A DNA stretch of 64,000 nucleotides from Penicillium oxalicum (Eukaryota > Ascomycota > Eurotiomycetes > Eurotiales > Aspergillaceae), in assembly GCF_001723175.1 (NCBI RefSeq), contig NC_064651.1, positions 4,154,001 through 4,218,000 on the forward strand, written 5' to 3'. The notes under the pieces are model-generated. The model searched no databases and was not told the origin of the DNA. It worked only from the letters and a program-made list of their open reading frames with translations. A program made the position numbers and the translations under genes. Below, piece by piece: positions 32,244-44,033 of this stretch. How positions within the stretch are numbered: position 1 is the stretch's first letter; every line of letters begins with the position of its first letter.

Positions 32244-33937
32244 TTAGTTTGGTGGTGATTGAATGGAAACCCTCTTCCAGGCGAGCAGGAAAATGGGGAG
32301 GGGGAAGAAGAAGGGGATGAAGCCTATCCAATGTAACCCAGACTGATGTTGAGAGTCAAAAGTCAAATGCGAAAGCCTCGGTTCGTTCCCCACAAAAGGG
32401 TCCATGCGGCAAACCCTCTTCTCCGCGTTCAATCCGCCATTGCGGTCCGATTGAGCATCACAAGCCGTAGATCTCGGGGACCAGGTCAGCCATGTGATGG
32501 TAGGGTATGGCGGACACGGCGAGTGGCGTCCGAGATTTCTTTGTTTTTGTGGTCAGCCAAAGTGCGAAAGTTGACGGTCAGACATGATTAAAGATGATAG
32601 TGCCAAAAAGTCTCTAGGGACAGGGAGAGCTCAGGACCGAACAGGACGGCACCGCAGATGCCATGTCATTCAAAGCAAAGGTGCCAAAGCACAAATTGCA
32701 AATCTTGGGGGACTTAGAAGCTTTCGAAGTTGATCGGTAAGAGAGCCGTGCATTTGATCAAGTGGTATCTCGTGAAAATGAGTGGGGGCAGCGTGTCTGG
32801 CTAGAAACCGACATACCTCCGGTGCAGGAACCTCTGACGGGTAAGATCGAGGAAAATAAAATGATAAAGAATACATGACTAAGCGACTGCGAAAAAATGG
32901 AATGAGTCTTAATTAGTCGATAAAGTAAGAAAAGTTTATGATGATGTCCCGTCGAGGTAGCGCATGGACGTAGAAGAAGGTCGTTTTTCGAAGGCGCCCA
33001 CATGCTGAAATACAGTCCAATTCCAGAAGTATGTTTTTCTCCGGCCATTTCTTAGGCAATACTTCCCACCCCACCGTATCCAAAAGGTACTAAAGCTATC
33101 AAAATGAATGAACCACAGCACGACTAGACCTTTGAATTTCGTCATCTTCAAAAGTAGGATGTGCTATAGATCATCAGCTTTTCCACCTATAAGTTCAGTA
33201 TTCTGGCACAGTGGCTTGCCTCTGCGGTACCCGTACTCCAAATCAGACGGTCTATAGAGGATTACATACGCTTATTAATGTTCTTTCGGTCGCTATAAAT
33301 GCATTATTACAATCAATTGAGCGGTAGGGTTAGCTGGTTGATTCTGATTCTCACCCAAAGAGGTCGTGATCTGGAAAGGTCAATGCTACTTTGGTGGGGG
33401 TTAAAAGATAAGGAGTAAACGGGCCATTCCAGAGGACAATTTTTGTGTCTTTTATAACCCAATTTTGTAGGTCTTAATTGATAAATCGGTGTCTTATCGT
33501 GAGTTAAAAGATGATTCTGTTGAGAGCTTCGATTTGCACTGAGTCTAGTACCAAAAGACCTAGTTTAGGTTGTGTGGTTCAATAGAAAGGAGAGAAATGG
33601 GCGGCGCGCCTAAAGAACCCTCTGTCCCAATATCAACAGCACGTCATGTAGCTACAGGGGTCAGGGGTCAGGGGTTTTTTTGAGAACGGCAAAGCTAAGC
33701 TGACGTGACACCGCTGGAGAACCGTGCAATCTTACGGTCACCAGCCATCGCACCATCTCAACCGCAAAATTGATTTTGCTTCGTTCCAATATCGTGCCTG
33801 CACCGAAGCCAAGAGAAATCGACCCACTCAATCCAAGCTTGATCTCTCTACTCTGCTGACCCTGCCAAGGCCTGAAGCTCTGAGTCCTGTCACCAAGCTC
33901 CGAATGCAGTGACACTTTTTTTGCTCACACACTTCAG
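32244..33937. other. 1.7 kb intergenic region with both promoters
   Basis: This lies upstream of two divergent genes, the hydroxylase-family gene and the PEBP gene. The centre (about 32900-33600) is AT-rich. Only short motif-free frames are present. Confidence 0.45.
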
Positions 33938-34537
33938 ATGAATTACGTCGAATACGGAATCAGCCGCATCTTCGCTAATGCCAAGGGGCGTGATGCACGG
34001 CTCTTCACCAAAGGGCCGGCTTTTGCTCAAATACCCCAGCCAGATATCTCAATCGAATGCACCGAAGTCGGTCCGACTGGATCACACATGCCCTCTCATC
34101 TGACGGCCGATGGTGCAGGCCACTTTCCAACTCTGAGCTGGCCGATGGCGACTCCCGAAGCCAAAGAGTATCTGATGATCAGCGAGGACCCCGATGCGCC
34201 ACTGCCATCACCAATCATTCACGGCGTGTACTATGGTATCTCGCGTGATACCACGGGAGTTACCAACCTTGACTTTGAACCGACCGGCAAGGAGAATGAG
34301 TTGAAGGGTGGTTTCAGATATGGCAAAAATCGCCGGGGAAATATTTATACTCCCCCGCGACCATTGCTGGGCCACGGTCCGCATCGGTACTTTTACACCC
34401 TGATTGCGCTGAATGAGAGCCTGGATTTGTCTCGAATGAGTGCTTTGCCTACTGCCGAGGAGGTGGCGAAGGAGATTGAGGGGAAAGTAGTCCAGTGGGG
34501 GCAATGGGTCGGGGTGTATGAGAGAAAATGGGAATAG
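33938..34537 (+). CDS. Phosphatidylethanolamine-binding protein (PEBP) family
   Basis: Single-exon ORF of 199 aa. The PEBP ligand-pocket signatures are present: SEDPDAPLPSPIIHGVYYGI (the DPDAP..H motif) and LGHGPHRYFYTLIAL (GPHRY motif). The core FPTLSWPMATPEAKEYLMI strand is also conserved. There is no signal peptide, so it is probably cytosolic. Fungal members are mostly uncharacterised; some relatives act as carboxypeptidase Y inhibitors or as lipid and kinase-pathway binders, and none of these roles can be chosen here. The start MNYVEYGISRIFANAKGRDA is the first Met, and the length fits bacterial/fungal YbhB-like members. Confidence 0.88.
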   Translation: MNYVEYGISRIFANAKGRDARLFTKGPAFAQIPQPDISIECTEVGPTGSHMPSHLTADGAGHFPTLSWPMATPEAKEYLMISEDPDAPLPSPIIHGVYYGISRDTTGVTNLDFEPTGKENELKGGFRYGKNRRGNIYTPPRPLLGHGPHRYFYTLIALNESLDLSRMSALPTAEEVAKEIEGKVVQWGQWVGVYERKWE

Positions 34538-35873
34538 AGTGGGCAATTTGACCGAGGATGTTGATGAATCCTCCGTGGCACGTTTTTGACCGGTGTATCT
34601 CCCAGCTACCAATAGGGTGATAGGCTCATATTCATATACTTGTCGAGCTAGCGTTCACCGGTTGCGGAAAACAGTAAGTTGAAGCTCCCAAAGTTTTCGC
34701 AGCTGTTCACTACGGGGACTTGTAGGTAATTTATATTCAAGAGCATTATTTCTAACTGTCCAATATGGAGATATTTCTTGGTACTGCGAAAAGAAGGATA
34801 AGAAAAGAAATAGCCATTCTCTTCATGACCAAGAATGATCAACTTATCTCAAGACAACATCTCCACGTTAGAGACGCTCGTCATTTTAAAAATTGCGTTC
34901 TATCAGGCTATGTACATTGACAAAGTGAAACACCGCCCATCATATCCTCAAGGCCAGGTATGAGAGAATTTTCAATACGGACTCACTGAATCTCACTTCA
35001 TGTGAGTCGGAAGTGTATTTGGGTGTGAGCATTTATGTCCAAAAGGGTCCAGGTGAGCGTGGCTCTCAAGATACAAGTAACATTGATGCGGAGGGACCTG
35101 AGCCTTGAGTGTGTCAATCATCGATGCCACCAATGAGGGCTTTTCAACCACGAGGTCTGGACGTACGTTTGCTCCCTTGAAACTAGAAGTAATATTTTTT
35201 ACCATCGTTCGGGTGAAATACATGAGCCAGATAATCAACAGGCTTGTGGTGTTCCTAGCATAATCTTTCTCCAAGGAAAACATTGCATGTCACGTAAAGT
35301 CGGCTGTTGTCAGGACGGAGACCATCTTGAGCGTGTCACAAAACCCCATCGGAGCTTGAAGCATGACACCGGTCCATCTTGATGAGATGTTCTTGAGCGG
35401 GGGTCCATAATCAGTCAATCGCTATCGCCGCTCCCACGGCTCTCTTGCAAATAAGCGATCACATTCTTCACGTTGCACCTGTGCGCCAAGAACGGGGGTT
35501 GATGCCAGCAAAGAACAACTAATTTCCAATGCGACTCGGGCATGATCGACTGTCGCAGAGATACAACCATTGCATCGCTTGGCTATGTGATCACATGCCT
35601 GGGCCTACACTTCAACCCATAGCACGCCGAACTTGTCCAAGGTTGACTGGCTCAACATATAAACTCATTCCAGCCATCAAAATGCACCCCACACATGGAC
35701 AAACTTTGACAATTCCCCCGAGCAAATCAGTTGCTGTACATGGGTGCATGGCAAGATGAGACTTGGTTCCCACAATTCGCAAGCTTTGTTCGCTCGCGTG
35801 GTTTTGATTCTCTTATCGCTCCGGTCTTGTTGTTTCGCATTTAGTGTGCCCCAAACATATCCTTGCAGCAAAA
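34538..35873. other. 1.3 kb intergenic region upstream of the tyrosinase
   Basis: No gene could be supported. A 96-codon minus-strand frame (35283-34993) has no recognised motif. The last few hundred bases should contain the tyrosinase promoter. Confidence 0.4.
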
Positions 35874-37107
35874 ATGGAGTTGGCATTCGAAGAGAATGGT
35901 GAGTCCTAAGGACCAGCTCTTGAGCAGTGTTCTTATCAGGTACTCTTTTTCTAATGTACCTGGCCAATGTTTTTAGGAGTGAAATGGCTCCGACGGAGAG
36001 AATCCATTACACAGAAGCTGTCAAATGTCTAATCGATCTCCCTGCCAAGTTGACCGCAGTGGGCAGCTACCCTGGTGTTCGAAGGCGATTCGACGATTTT
36101 GTCGCGTACGAAGCCCTGCCTTAATCTAGAGGATATGTGACTTTCCATGTGAAAACTGACGGTGTTTTTTTCTAGATAGAACGCATATCAATTACACTCT
36201 CCACACCCATTATAGCGGACTCCTTCTCCCATGGCACAGACACTTCCTTTGGCTGTTTGAACGCGCTCTTCAAAATGAATGCCACTATCGAGGACATCTT
36301 CCGTAAGAGTTTTCCCAATGACCTGCTTGATGTCCAATTTGTCTATGATTACTTTTTTAATCCATGTCATGCGTCACTAATAACCTTTTCGATTCCAGCT
36401 ATTGGAATTGGCCTCTCTGGGCAGGAAGACTGCACGAAAGCCCTCTCTTCGACGGCAGCAACACCTCGCTCTCCGGCGACGGGGCATACAACCCTGACGA
36501 AGAAGACATCTCCGGCGGAGGATTGACCTTCTCCCGCGGCTCAGGAGGCGGATGTGTCCAACACGGTCCATTCAAGGACATGATCATCAATCTGGGCCCT
36601 TTTCCCCGATCCCTCCTCTCGCTGAGCCAAATCCCCGCCCCTCGGTTTGACTTCAACCCCAGATGCCTCAACCGAAGCCTCAACAACTTCATCTCGTCTC
36701 AATTTACCAGCGACCTCCACGTCTCCCGTCTCCTGGCTACCACGAACATTGCCGATTTCCAAATGACGATGGATCATTGGCCCGCCACGCCCAATGGAGT
36801 GCTCGGTCTCCATGGCGGCGGACATTTCAGTCTCGGATCGACCATGCAAGATCTATTCTCTTCACCGCAGGATCCGGCGTTTATGCTTCACCATGCGATG
36901 ATTGATCGACTGTGGGCCAGGTGGCAGGCCGAGGACGAGGCACGTCGGCGGTATGCGATTCACGGGACGAATCGAATCTTGAACCCGTCGTGGGCGGAGC
37001 CCGTCACGCTTATGATGGAGATGGAATTTGGAATCCTGGATGAGAAGAAGCGGGTGGGAGAGGTGATGAGTCCGCTGAGGGGAGGGTTTTGTTACGGCTA
37101 TACTTGA
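35874..37107 (+). CDS. Tyrosinase (type-3 copper polyphenol oxidase), short form
   Basis: A four-exon model fits: 35874-35898, 35940-36105, 36180-36302 and 36399-37107 (1023 nt, 340 aa), with in-phase GT..AG borders. The CuA region reads THINYTLHTHYSGLLLPWHR; the H-x8-H spacing of HYSGLLLPWH is typical. The CuB region has GLHGGGHFSLG and DPAFMLHHAMIDRLWARWQ, the last carrying the final His ligand. These sites hydroxylate monophenols and oxidise diphenols to quinones, feeding melanin-like or secondary metabolites. The modelled N-terminus (MELAFEENGTLFLMYLANVF) lacks a clear signal peptide and the Cys found before RREW-type openings in many secreted fungal tyrosinases. Either an upstream exon is missed or the gene is 5'-eroded. 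The exons from 35977 on are secure; the first join is tentative. Confidence 0.8.
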
Positions 37108-39963
37108 TGCAATTGAGTGACGGGGGGTTTGGCGTGGGCATCGTGCAGGGCCAGTGCTGGTCAGTGAGAAAGGGCCATGTCGTGGAGATTACTACAGATT
37201 GGAAAGGATCTAATTTTTAATCATCATCAAAAGGCCTCTGTTGAAGGAGGACCTGACTGGACTCGGAGAGCGGAAGTCGTGAACGCTGTTATACGGACGA
37301 CCGATCTACAAGATTGATATGGAGATAGCTGCTTGCTCTCGGTGGAAGCCCCGGTTATTTTTAACCAGAAGATTCTACATTGGATTTGACTGTATTAATG
37401 CAAGTGGTGGCAGTAGCTACGTGCAGAACACTACATCGATAATCAGGAGACCACTAGTAGAAGGAGACCACTAGTAGAAGGAGACCACTACAAGTCGCAT
37501 GTAAGACAGTCTTCATAATTACTTGAGCTGACCAATGGCGTGGTATCTGGTTCGAATGAGTAGTTGGCATTGAGCGGGGATGTAAGACACACGAGGCGTG
37601 AGAACACATTTAATTGGCCCGAGGTGGATGCCTCCGTGGAAGTACTTAAAAGAGGAAGTCGGGAGGCTTAGATATGCGTTGGCGTCAAGCTTGCACTTGT
37701 AGCATTGGCACTCTGAAGCCATATTAACCATGTTAAATCACGTATCGCCTCCAGGATTGATCGATTTTTCTCGGTCGGTGTGGGTAGACATGTAGAATCT
37801 ACGAGTAGAAACCCCACGAACAGTGAAGGCTCAATGAGCTTCTCCGTCCACCTACAGTGGGCAGTTTAAAAGTGACTACAGCTCATCAACTGGAAACTAT
37901 ATCTGCACAGCAATAACCTCGGTGGATGAGGTGCATAAAAAAAGAACAAGATGACTGCAGCTGCAACTTCGCCACAAACACTTTGAATCAGCATCCCACC
38001 CTGGACCCACTCGTAGAAAAAAAAAAGTTATTCCTGTTTTCCAATCGGTCTGCTTTGTTGGCTCGGCGGTGTCGTGGATCAAATGTGACCTTGGGCTGTT
38101 CCATAGTTTACGGTCCTATTTTGCCTGGCTCGGCGTGTAGTGGTTCCTGTTTACCAGGTACATTCTGTACTGCCCGATTGGAGCTGCCGTAGAGTTTCAC
38201 GTATGACAACATGACTCCGATGAACCGAACATGATGCCGATTCGGAGTGGACCCAGCTATTTTCAGCCTCGTCAAAGTGAGACCAAACCAATAGATCGAA
38301 AGCAATTGGGGGAACAGGCTACGTAAAGCACACATGCCAACCTTCAGAAGACCAAAGCGCAGGCATGCAATCGAGGCTACAATGTGGAATTGGTGTCAGC
38401 AACAACGACTCTGGACGCTGCCACTGGCGGTTGTCATCTTCCGATCGTTTGCAACCAGGCAAGGTACCGACCCGGTAGGAAACTTGGAAGCTGAAGGTAG
38501 GTAACAATGATGATTGATGTGCCTTTTTCAGGCCCATAGAATAGAGGCTGACCTGCTTCGATCCATAGGAACTTGAAGAATCACCTACTCGGAACCATGA
38601 CCTGATGAGGACCGACGCGAAGGAAACACTCGGGTGCCTACCATGGATGCCTTGTGGCTGGGTGCCCGGAGCGCACGCCCTAAAGAGTCCGCCGAGAATT
38701 TTCAATGGCATGCAAAACCATCCCCCGGCAAATTCCAAAAATAAGCCGTTAGATCTCTGAAAATGGCTCTGCAGAAGCAGACCTGAAGGCTGCCGAATAG
38801 ATCCTCCCCCCTGCAATAGCTATCTGTGTAAGCTATCGCGGCTGGCTCGAGAGATCCAATTAGAGACAAAGACATGCAGGATGGCCCAACGTCCTCGGCT
38901 TCCTACAGGCTCATCCGGAGCGTGGCGCAGAAGATTCTTCTCCACTTGACGCGGCCACCGATCTCTCCTTTTGACGAATCCTGACGATGTAAAGATCCAG
39001 CCTCACCGAGAGATCCGGCGAGCTTTCTCGGCCTAGTCTGCCTTGGCAAGCCTCTCTGTGGTCGCTGACAGCTTCATCAGTTGGGGAGTCAATGGACTGC
39101 CGAGCTGAGGGATCTTGTACAATTGCACGTAAGAATGGCTGAATATAACCGCAGTCAATTTTCCTCGATCATAATATCGTCACCAAGAGCAGTTTTGGGG
39201 AAAATGGCGTGAATGTAGGATGGGCCAAGTGGGTTGTTATTGTTGATGTTTTCTTTTTCTTTTTTTTTTGACTATGGCTCCCTGGATTCAATCGCGAGCT
39301 GGAGCCATTGGATGGGCCGGCGACAAAAGTATCCGCACATTGGGTACCTGTTGCGGATCCAAGTTTCTCAAGGAAAGTTTCCAGGTGAACAGTATTGTGT
39401 TTTGAACCATGGAAAGGCAACTGTTCGGTAGGGCTTTCCAGTATCCATATCGGCGAGGAGGATGTCTAGTTGATGATCTGTTGTCGTTCTATAGCGTCAT
39501 CCTTGTTGTTTGTTTCAGTTCCATTGTGGTCGGCTCCGAAAACCGAAAAACTAAAAACCGGGAAACCTGTCAAGCTCCATCAAATTGCCTCATCCGGCTG
39601 CTCCAAGAAACCGGCCATTTTTTTTCTTTTCTTCTGGCCGAGATTCGTTATCGGGTACCTCTGTGCCTTTAATTCATGCCCGTTTCCCTCTCGGCGTCTG
39701 TCGTTCCTGCCTGTTCTTCTCGTGTATCCACCGTCCTGCACCCGATTCCTCTCTCCCCCTCTCAGCATTTTTCCCTTTTCGCCACCGATCTTCAAATTAA
39801 CCCTTCAAACAACACGCTCTTCTCCAACTTCCATCTACCCTCTACTACAGTCATCCCCCTTGATTGTCATCAATCCAGCACCGACGTGTCCTCACCCAGT
39901 GTTCAGTAAGGCGTGAACGGAATCGATCACTCATCACGTCAGAGGCGCTCAATACATCTCGTC
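37108..39963. other. 2.9 kb intergenic region
   Basis: No supported gene. Near 37445-37490 lies a short tandem repeat. A 70-codon minus frame at 37731-37519 (MVNMASECQCYKCKLDAN) and a 165-codon minus frame at 38816-38319 are open but match nothing I know. CT-rich leader sequence before 39964 fits the 5' UTR of the wall-protein gene. Confidence 0.4.
37445..37490. repeat. Tandem repeat, 17-bp unit, about 2.7 copies
   Basis: The unit AGGAGACCACTAGTAGA is repeated exactly twice and followed by a partial third copy ending ACCACTA. No gene context. Confidence 0.9.
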
Positions 39964-40932
39964 ATGATGTTTCGCAACCAGCTGCTCCAATGTCTCATGG
40001 TGTCTCTCTCCCTCTGGTCGCTTGCGCTGGCGGCCAACCCCCGGGTGACAGACCGTGCCATGCACCATGAGTCTCAGTCACTCCAGGACGCCTTGGCGAG
40101 CATCAATGCCACTTCCTTTCATGAGGCGCTGCACGTCCTGTCTCGTCGATTCCAGCACGGCATATTCGAGACTGACATGAGTGCCGCCGAAGTCATGCAA
40201 CGGGAGGACGAGAGAATCGCAACCTTGGTGAGCTTGGCCAAGCGAGACGGCAACTCGACCGCATCTCCGGTGACCGTGACATCCCAAGAGCCCACGACCT
40301 CTCCGGATCCCGTCACCTCACCCGTGCCCATCACCACGAGCATAGCACCCACCGAGGCGCCGACCACCAGCCTCGCCCCCGTGACGACTGCCCAACCTAC
40401 CACGGTGGTCGCTCCCACGACCTCTGAGCCCACTCCGATTGTGGAACCGACCACGACCAAGGCTGAGACGACTTCGAGCTCGACCTCAACCACGTCAAGC
40501 TCCACCTCCAGCCAGGCTCCCACAACACAGGCACCTCTGCCCACCACGTCGACCAAGTCGCCAGAGCCTTCCACGTCGTCATCTGAAGAGGTGCTTCCTA
40601 CCACCTCGGCCAGCAGTACGACACAGTCGACCCTCTCCACGACCACCAGCCGCCCCCCGTCCTCCTCATCCACCTCTTCAGAAACCACGGACAGTTCCTT
40701 CACGACGACCTTCAAGAGCACTTCCACGAAGCCCGATGGTAGCCTGACCACGCTGACTTCGACCGCCATTGTCCACGTCCGCCCGACGGGCGCGTCAGCC
40801 CAGTCGGCCACCAAGGCGGGCGCCGCGCCTGGCCTGCAGACTACCGGAGCTGCCGTCATGAACACTGCCAACCGATCGTGGGAAGTGATGGCCATGGTCT
40901 GGGGTGCGATCATGGCTGCCATGGCGCTCTAA
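39964..40932 (+). CDS. Ser/Thr-rich GPI-anchored cell-wall protein
   Basis: Single-exon ORF; the start at 39964 (MMFRNQLLQCLMVSLSLWSL) gives a clear signal peptide and 322 aa. Seventeen upstream in-frame codons would hide it. After a roughly 70-residue folded-looking segment (DALASINATSFHEALHVLSR) there is a long Thr/Ser/Pro stretch, about residues 85-260, likely heavily O-mannosylated. The C-terminus has a small-residue/Asn site (about NTANRS) followed by a hydrophobic tail (MAMVWGAIMAAMAL), the GPI-attachment pattern. The protein is expected at the plasma membrane or linked to wall glucan. No enzymatic motif is visible. The role is probably structural or adhesive, inferred only from composition. 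Confidence 0.85.
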   Translation: MMFRNQLLQCLMVSLSLWSLALAANPRVTDRAMHHESQSLQDALASINATSFHEALHVLSRRFQHGIFETDMSAAEVMQREDERIATLVSLAKRDGNSTASPVTVTSQEPTTSPDPVTSPVPITTSIAPTEAPTTSLAPVTTAQPTTVVAPTTSEPTPIVEPTTTKAETTSSSTSTTSSSTSSQAPTTQAPLPTTSTKSPEPSTSSSEEVLPTTSASSTTQSTLSTTTSRPPSSSSTSSETTDSSFTTTFKSTSTKPDGSLTTLTSTAIVHVRPTGASAQSATKAGAAPGLQTTGAAVMNTANRSWEVMAMVWGAIMAAMAL

Positions 40933-41533
40933 CGGGGTGCTCTCGTCTATCTTGTGAATCCCCCTTTGCCCCGAGAAAAGAATTGTTAATTTGTCTTTAT
41001 TCCCTATATTGCATCTTGCATTATTAGTTCTCTGCAGCGTTCTCTTTCCATGGCGATCCTTGTGTCGTCCGCTTACGATCTTTACGAAACCTACTCATGT
41101 CTCTCCTTTTCTAATTTCACTCGGTTTACGGCGTTGCGACATGGGCTTGGGGTGGGACATTGGTCAACCTGAGTCATTACTGTTGCTCTACTCGGTAGGC
41201 ACATGCGCATTGGTCTTTTTTTTCTGGGGTCGTGTCACATCTCATGTGATTGGGCGAGTGCTTTCGCAAGTCTAGACAATCGATCCATCGTTTATCGTTT
41301 CTGACCCTCCTTGATCCATCCGCTGGTAGTCCTCATTGGCCAACCTGTTTCTGTCTTTGTAATTACTCGCGTATGATTCCATCCTAGGTCAATGGCTGGC
41401 ATCAGCATAGACCGAAATGGTCTTTATGCGCCCTGCCAAGCGCCGAGGTTTACTGGCCATGTTCTCCGGGGTCACATTTCCTCCCCTATCAAATATGTAG
41501 AACTGTGTTGGCCCCGTGACCTGCGCCAGACTT
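40933..41533. other. Convergent 3' intergenic region
   Basis: This holds the 3' UTRs of the wall-protein gene and of PEX4. No other feature was supported. Confidence 0.5.
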
Positions 41534-42144
41534 TCACCGTCCTGTCAACGCGCCACCCTGCCACCTTTCCTCCCCCGTCCAGTATCGCACTACACTCTCC
41601 CATGCCGGCAAATCGCCGTCGCGAAGCAGCGCCGCCACATCCACATTCAACGGCGAGTCAGGCTGTGGATCAGTCAAAAGCTGGTGAATCGCAGTCAGTG
41701 TGGAGGAGAGCGTGTAGACCGGACTCCAGTGCTCAGTCGTCAAGAGGGTCAGACAGATCTCCCCCGTCGTAAAAGAGATGTTTGGATGAGATATCCGCGT
41801 GGTGAAGTGGATGGTCGGTGGTGCAAGGGGATAATTTGGTGGGATTGCGATTCGAAGATGCCACAGGCCACCTGGGTGTCAATGGGAAGATCAATCATTA
41901 GATCTTCTTGAGCTGGGGGTATTGGGGCTGGTGGTTTGTCCCCCTCCCGGCGCATCTGTGTCGCGAGCATAGCGTACGTACCTTCATAGGGTGTCCCGTT
42001 GACGCCCTTTAGCACGGCTTCCCAGCGGAGAAGATCTTCGTCATCGACGGGGCCGAGGTGGAGAAGGGCCTCGTTGGGGTTCTTGGAGTAATCTTTCAGC
42101 TCGCGGATGAGACGCTGCGTCGTGTTGGTGGAGGGTCTGGCCAT
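41534..42144 (-). CDS. PEX4: Peroxisomal ubiquitin-conjugating enzyme Pex4
   Basis: Two exons (42144-41982, 41871-41534; GTACGT donor, CCCAG acceptor) give 501 nt, 166 aa, a single UBC fold. The start is MARPSTNTTQRLIRELKDYS. The core follows: LLRWEAVLKGVNGTPYEGG, IAIPPNYPLAPPTIHFTTRI, then HPNISFTTGEICLTLL, whose Cys is the catalytic ubiquitin-accepting residue. The region after it (WSPVYTLSSTLTAIHQLLTD, PDSPLNVDVAALLRDGD) is the Pex4-specific form and not that of Ubc4/Ubc12. Pex4 docks on Pex22 at the peroxisome and mono-ubiquitinates Pex5 for recycling. A GA microsatellite at 42225-42252 lies in its 5' leader. Confidence 0.9.
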
Positions 42145-42614
42145 GCTGGCTGGGAATGTGTATACGGGGGAGTGACGCCCTTGCGGTAGGAGGAAGAATG
42201 TGGCGGTCAGTGAGGTCCGGCAGGGAGAGAGAAAGAGAGAGAGAGAGAGAGACAACGAGGGCGGGAAGGGAGTTTGCAGTATGATTTGAGACACAATGAT
42301 GAGTATTCTGCGCGGATCGGGGTAGGAGAAGAGGTCGAAAGTGTGGAGTGTCCAGATAGTTCAGCCCAGAGCCTCGGTCGGGCAGAGGCTAAAGAACGGA
42401 AGTGTTCCACGGAGATCGTCGCCGAGGCTTTTGCGCGGTGGGCGAGACTGCGGGTATCGGCACGGGACCATGTGCCCCAGACCGCATCCACGCCTCGAGT
42501 CCACATGTGAAATTTCCCCGAGTCAACGAAACCCGCTCGATTCTCCACGCCTTTTTCGAATTCTCACATTGTCCCCTCCCCCAAAACACCCCTCCCTCTC
42601 TCGAAAGATTCGAG
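42145..42614. promoter_or_regulatory. Divergent promoter between PEX4 and NTH1
   Basis: A 470 bp spacer with a GA-rich run (42225-42252) next to PEX4. The plus frame from 42402 is open into NTH1, but its 71 upstream codons are unlike the family and were excluded from the gene. Confidence 0.5.
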
Positions 42615-44033
42615 ATGCGTACCTCTCGAGCCTCGCAGGATACGGCCAAGGTTCTGCAGGCCTTGTCAGCTCCTACTCGACGCCAGACGCGAAGCTCCGC
42701 TCTCGCCACGGGCGCTCTGAGCAGCTTCGTCTACAATGGAGACGCCACTGTCAAGACGGAGCAGCTGGAAACGATAGCGACGACCGCGACTCCGCGTAGT
42801 GACGATGAGTCGTCCCTTTCATCTGTACACACCGCCGATATTGAAGACATCGCGGACGATTTCGCACCTCCTTCCAAGCGGCGCAAACCCAATGCCGCTC
42901 CTTATGTCTCGTCAGCCTCGAACCGCACGCCTCGCAAGGTGATTGTGAAGAAAGAAAAGGTCGACGAACAATCCACATCCACGTCCACGTCCGCGTCCAC
43001 GTCACTTTCCACATCTCGACGCAAGTCAAGGGCGATGGTGAAAAAGGAGGAGCCCGAGGAGGAATCTGCGGCCCCGTCCAAGACTCGGCGTATGCCGGCT
43101 CGAAAGACCCGAGATGCAGATGGAGAAATCGTGGTTGAGCCGCCTTCGAACTGGGAGAAAATTTATAATATCGTGAAGAAGATGCGCGAGGATAATCCGA
43201 CCGCCCCGGTGGATACCATGGGCTGTTCAGATCTGTACTGGCGAGCATCATCGCCGCGGGATCGTCGGTTCCAGACCCTGATCGCACTGATGCTTTCATC
43301 TCAAACCAAAGACACCGTTACTGCCGTCGCAATGCAACGCCTTCATACCGAACTCTGCAACGAGCAGCAGCCGGATCGGATCAAGACGGTTAAAAAGGAA
43401 GAGTCGGAATCTCCGACCCGAGTCAAAATCAAGCCCGACCCTGACAACTCCTCCACCGTTCTCTCCGTGCCCGAAAAAGACAGTGATTTAAATCTGGAAA
43501 ATATCCTCGCCGTCTCCCCGACTCACTTGAACTCGCTGATTGACAAGGTCGGGTTCCACAATAACAAAACCAAATACATCAAAGCCGCTGCTCTGATCCT
43601 CCGCGACGAATACAATGGTGACATCCCTTCGACACCGGAAGGGCTCATGCGACTCCCCGGCGTTGGGCCCAAAATGGCCTATCTGTGTATGAGTGCCGCT
43701 TGGGGCAAGCATGAAGGGATCGGCGTTGACGTGCACGTTCACCGCATCACGAATCTATGGGGATGGCATAAGACCAAGACGCCCGAGGAGACGAGAATTG
43801 CGCTCCAGTCCTGGTTACCCAAGGAGAAGTGGCATGAAATCAACAAGCTGCTTGTGGGACTCGGTCAAACGGCTTGTCAACCGGTGAAGAGGAGATGTGG
43901 AGAGTGTTATCTGGCAGGGACCAGGCTTTGCAAGAGCGAGATCAAGGGGCTGAGTCCGGTCAAGCAGGAGGTGGGGTTGAAATTGAGTCCGTTGCTTGAT
44001 GAGCCAAAGATTAAAGTCGAGACATTACCTTGA
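42615..44033 (+). CDS. NTH1: Endonuclease III-like DNA glycosylase/AP lyase (Nth1)
   Basis: Single exon, 472 aa from Met 42615 ([20 protein letters not shown]). Residues 1-175 are a basic, Ser/Lys-rich tail with nuclear-localisation-like KKEE and SKRRK patches. The glycosylase fold follows, with [20 protein letters not shown] and the helix-hairpin-helix [10 protein letters not shown] carrying the likely Schiff-base Lys353. [11 protein letters not shown] carries the catalytic Asp372. The 4Fe-4S cluster cysteines are C421, C428, C431 and C439 (C-x6-C-x2-C-x7-C). The enzyme removes oxidised pyrimidines and nicks abasic sites in nuclear, and often mitochondrial, DNA. A charged insert of about 45 residues (roughly 248-292) splits the fold before [17 protein letters not shown]; bacterial Nth lacks it. 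Confidence 0.95.
   Translation: MRTSRASQDTAKVLQALSAPTRRQTRSSALATGALSSFVYNGDATVKTEQLETIATTATPRSDDESSLSSVHTADIEDIADDFAPPSKRRKPNAAPYVSSASNRTPRKVIVKKEKVDEQSTSTSTSASTSLSTSRRKSRAMVKKEEPEEESAAPSKTRRMPARKTRDADGEIVVEPPSNWEKIYNIVKKMREDNPTAPVDTMGCSDLYWRASSPRDRRFQTLIALMLSSQTKDTVTAVAMQRLHTELCNEQQPDRIKTVKKEESESPTRVKIKPDPDNSSTVLSVPEKDSDLNLENILAVSPTHLNSLIDKVGFHNNKTKYIKAAALILRDEYNGDIPSTPEGLMRLPGVGPKMAYLCMSAAWGKHEGIGVDVHVHRITNLWGWHKTKTPEETRIALQSWLPKEKWHEINKLLVGLGQTACQPVKRRCGECYLAGTRLCKSEIKGLSPVKQEVGLKLSPLLDEPKIKVETLP

Noticed and set aside
34993..35283. 96-codon minus-strand frame starting MFSLEKDYARNTTS
   Set aside because: No motif or neighbouring exon to support it; could be chance.
37519..37731. 70-codon minus-strand frame with Cys-rich start (MVNMASECQCYKCKLDAN)
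   Set aside because: Possibly a relic, but too short and without a recognised family to support a gene call.
38319..38816. 165-codon minus-strand open frame
   Set aside because: No recognised domain and no supporting start or splice context; kept only as a note in the intergenic entry.
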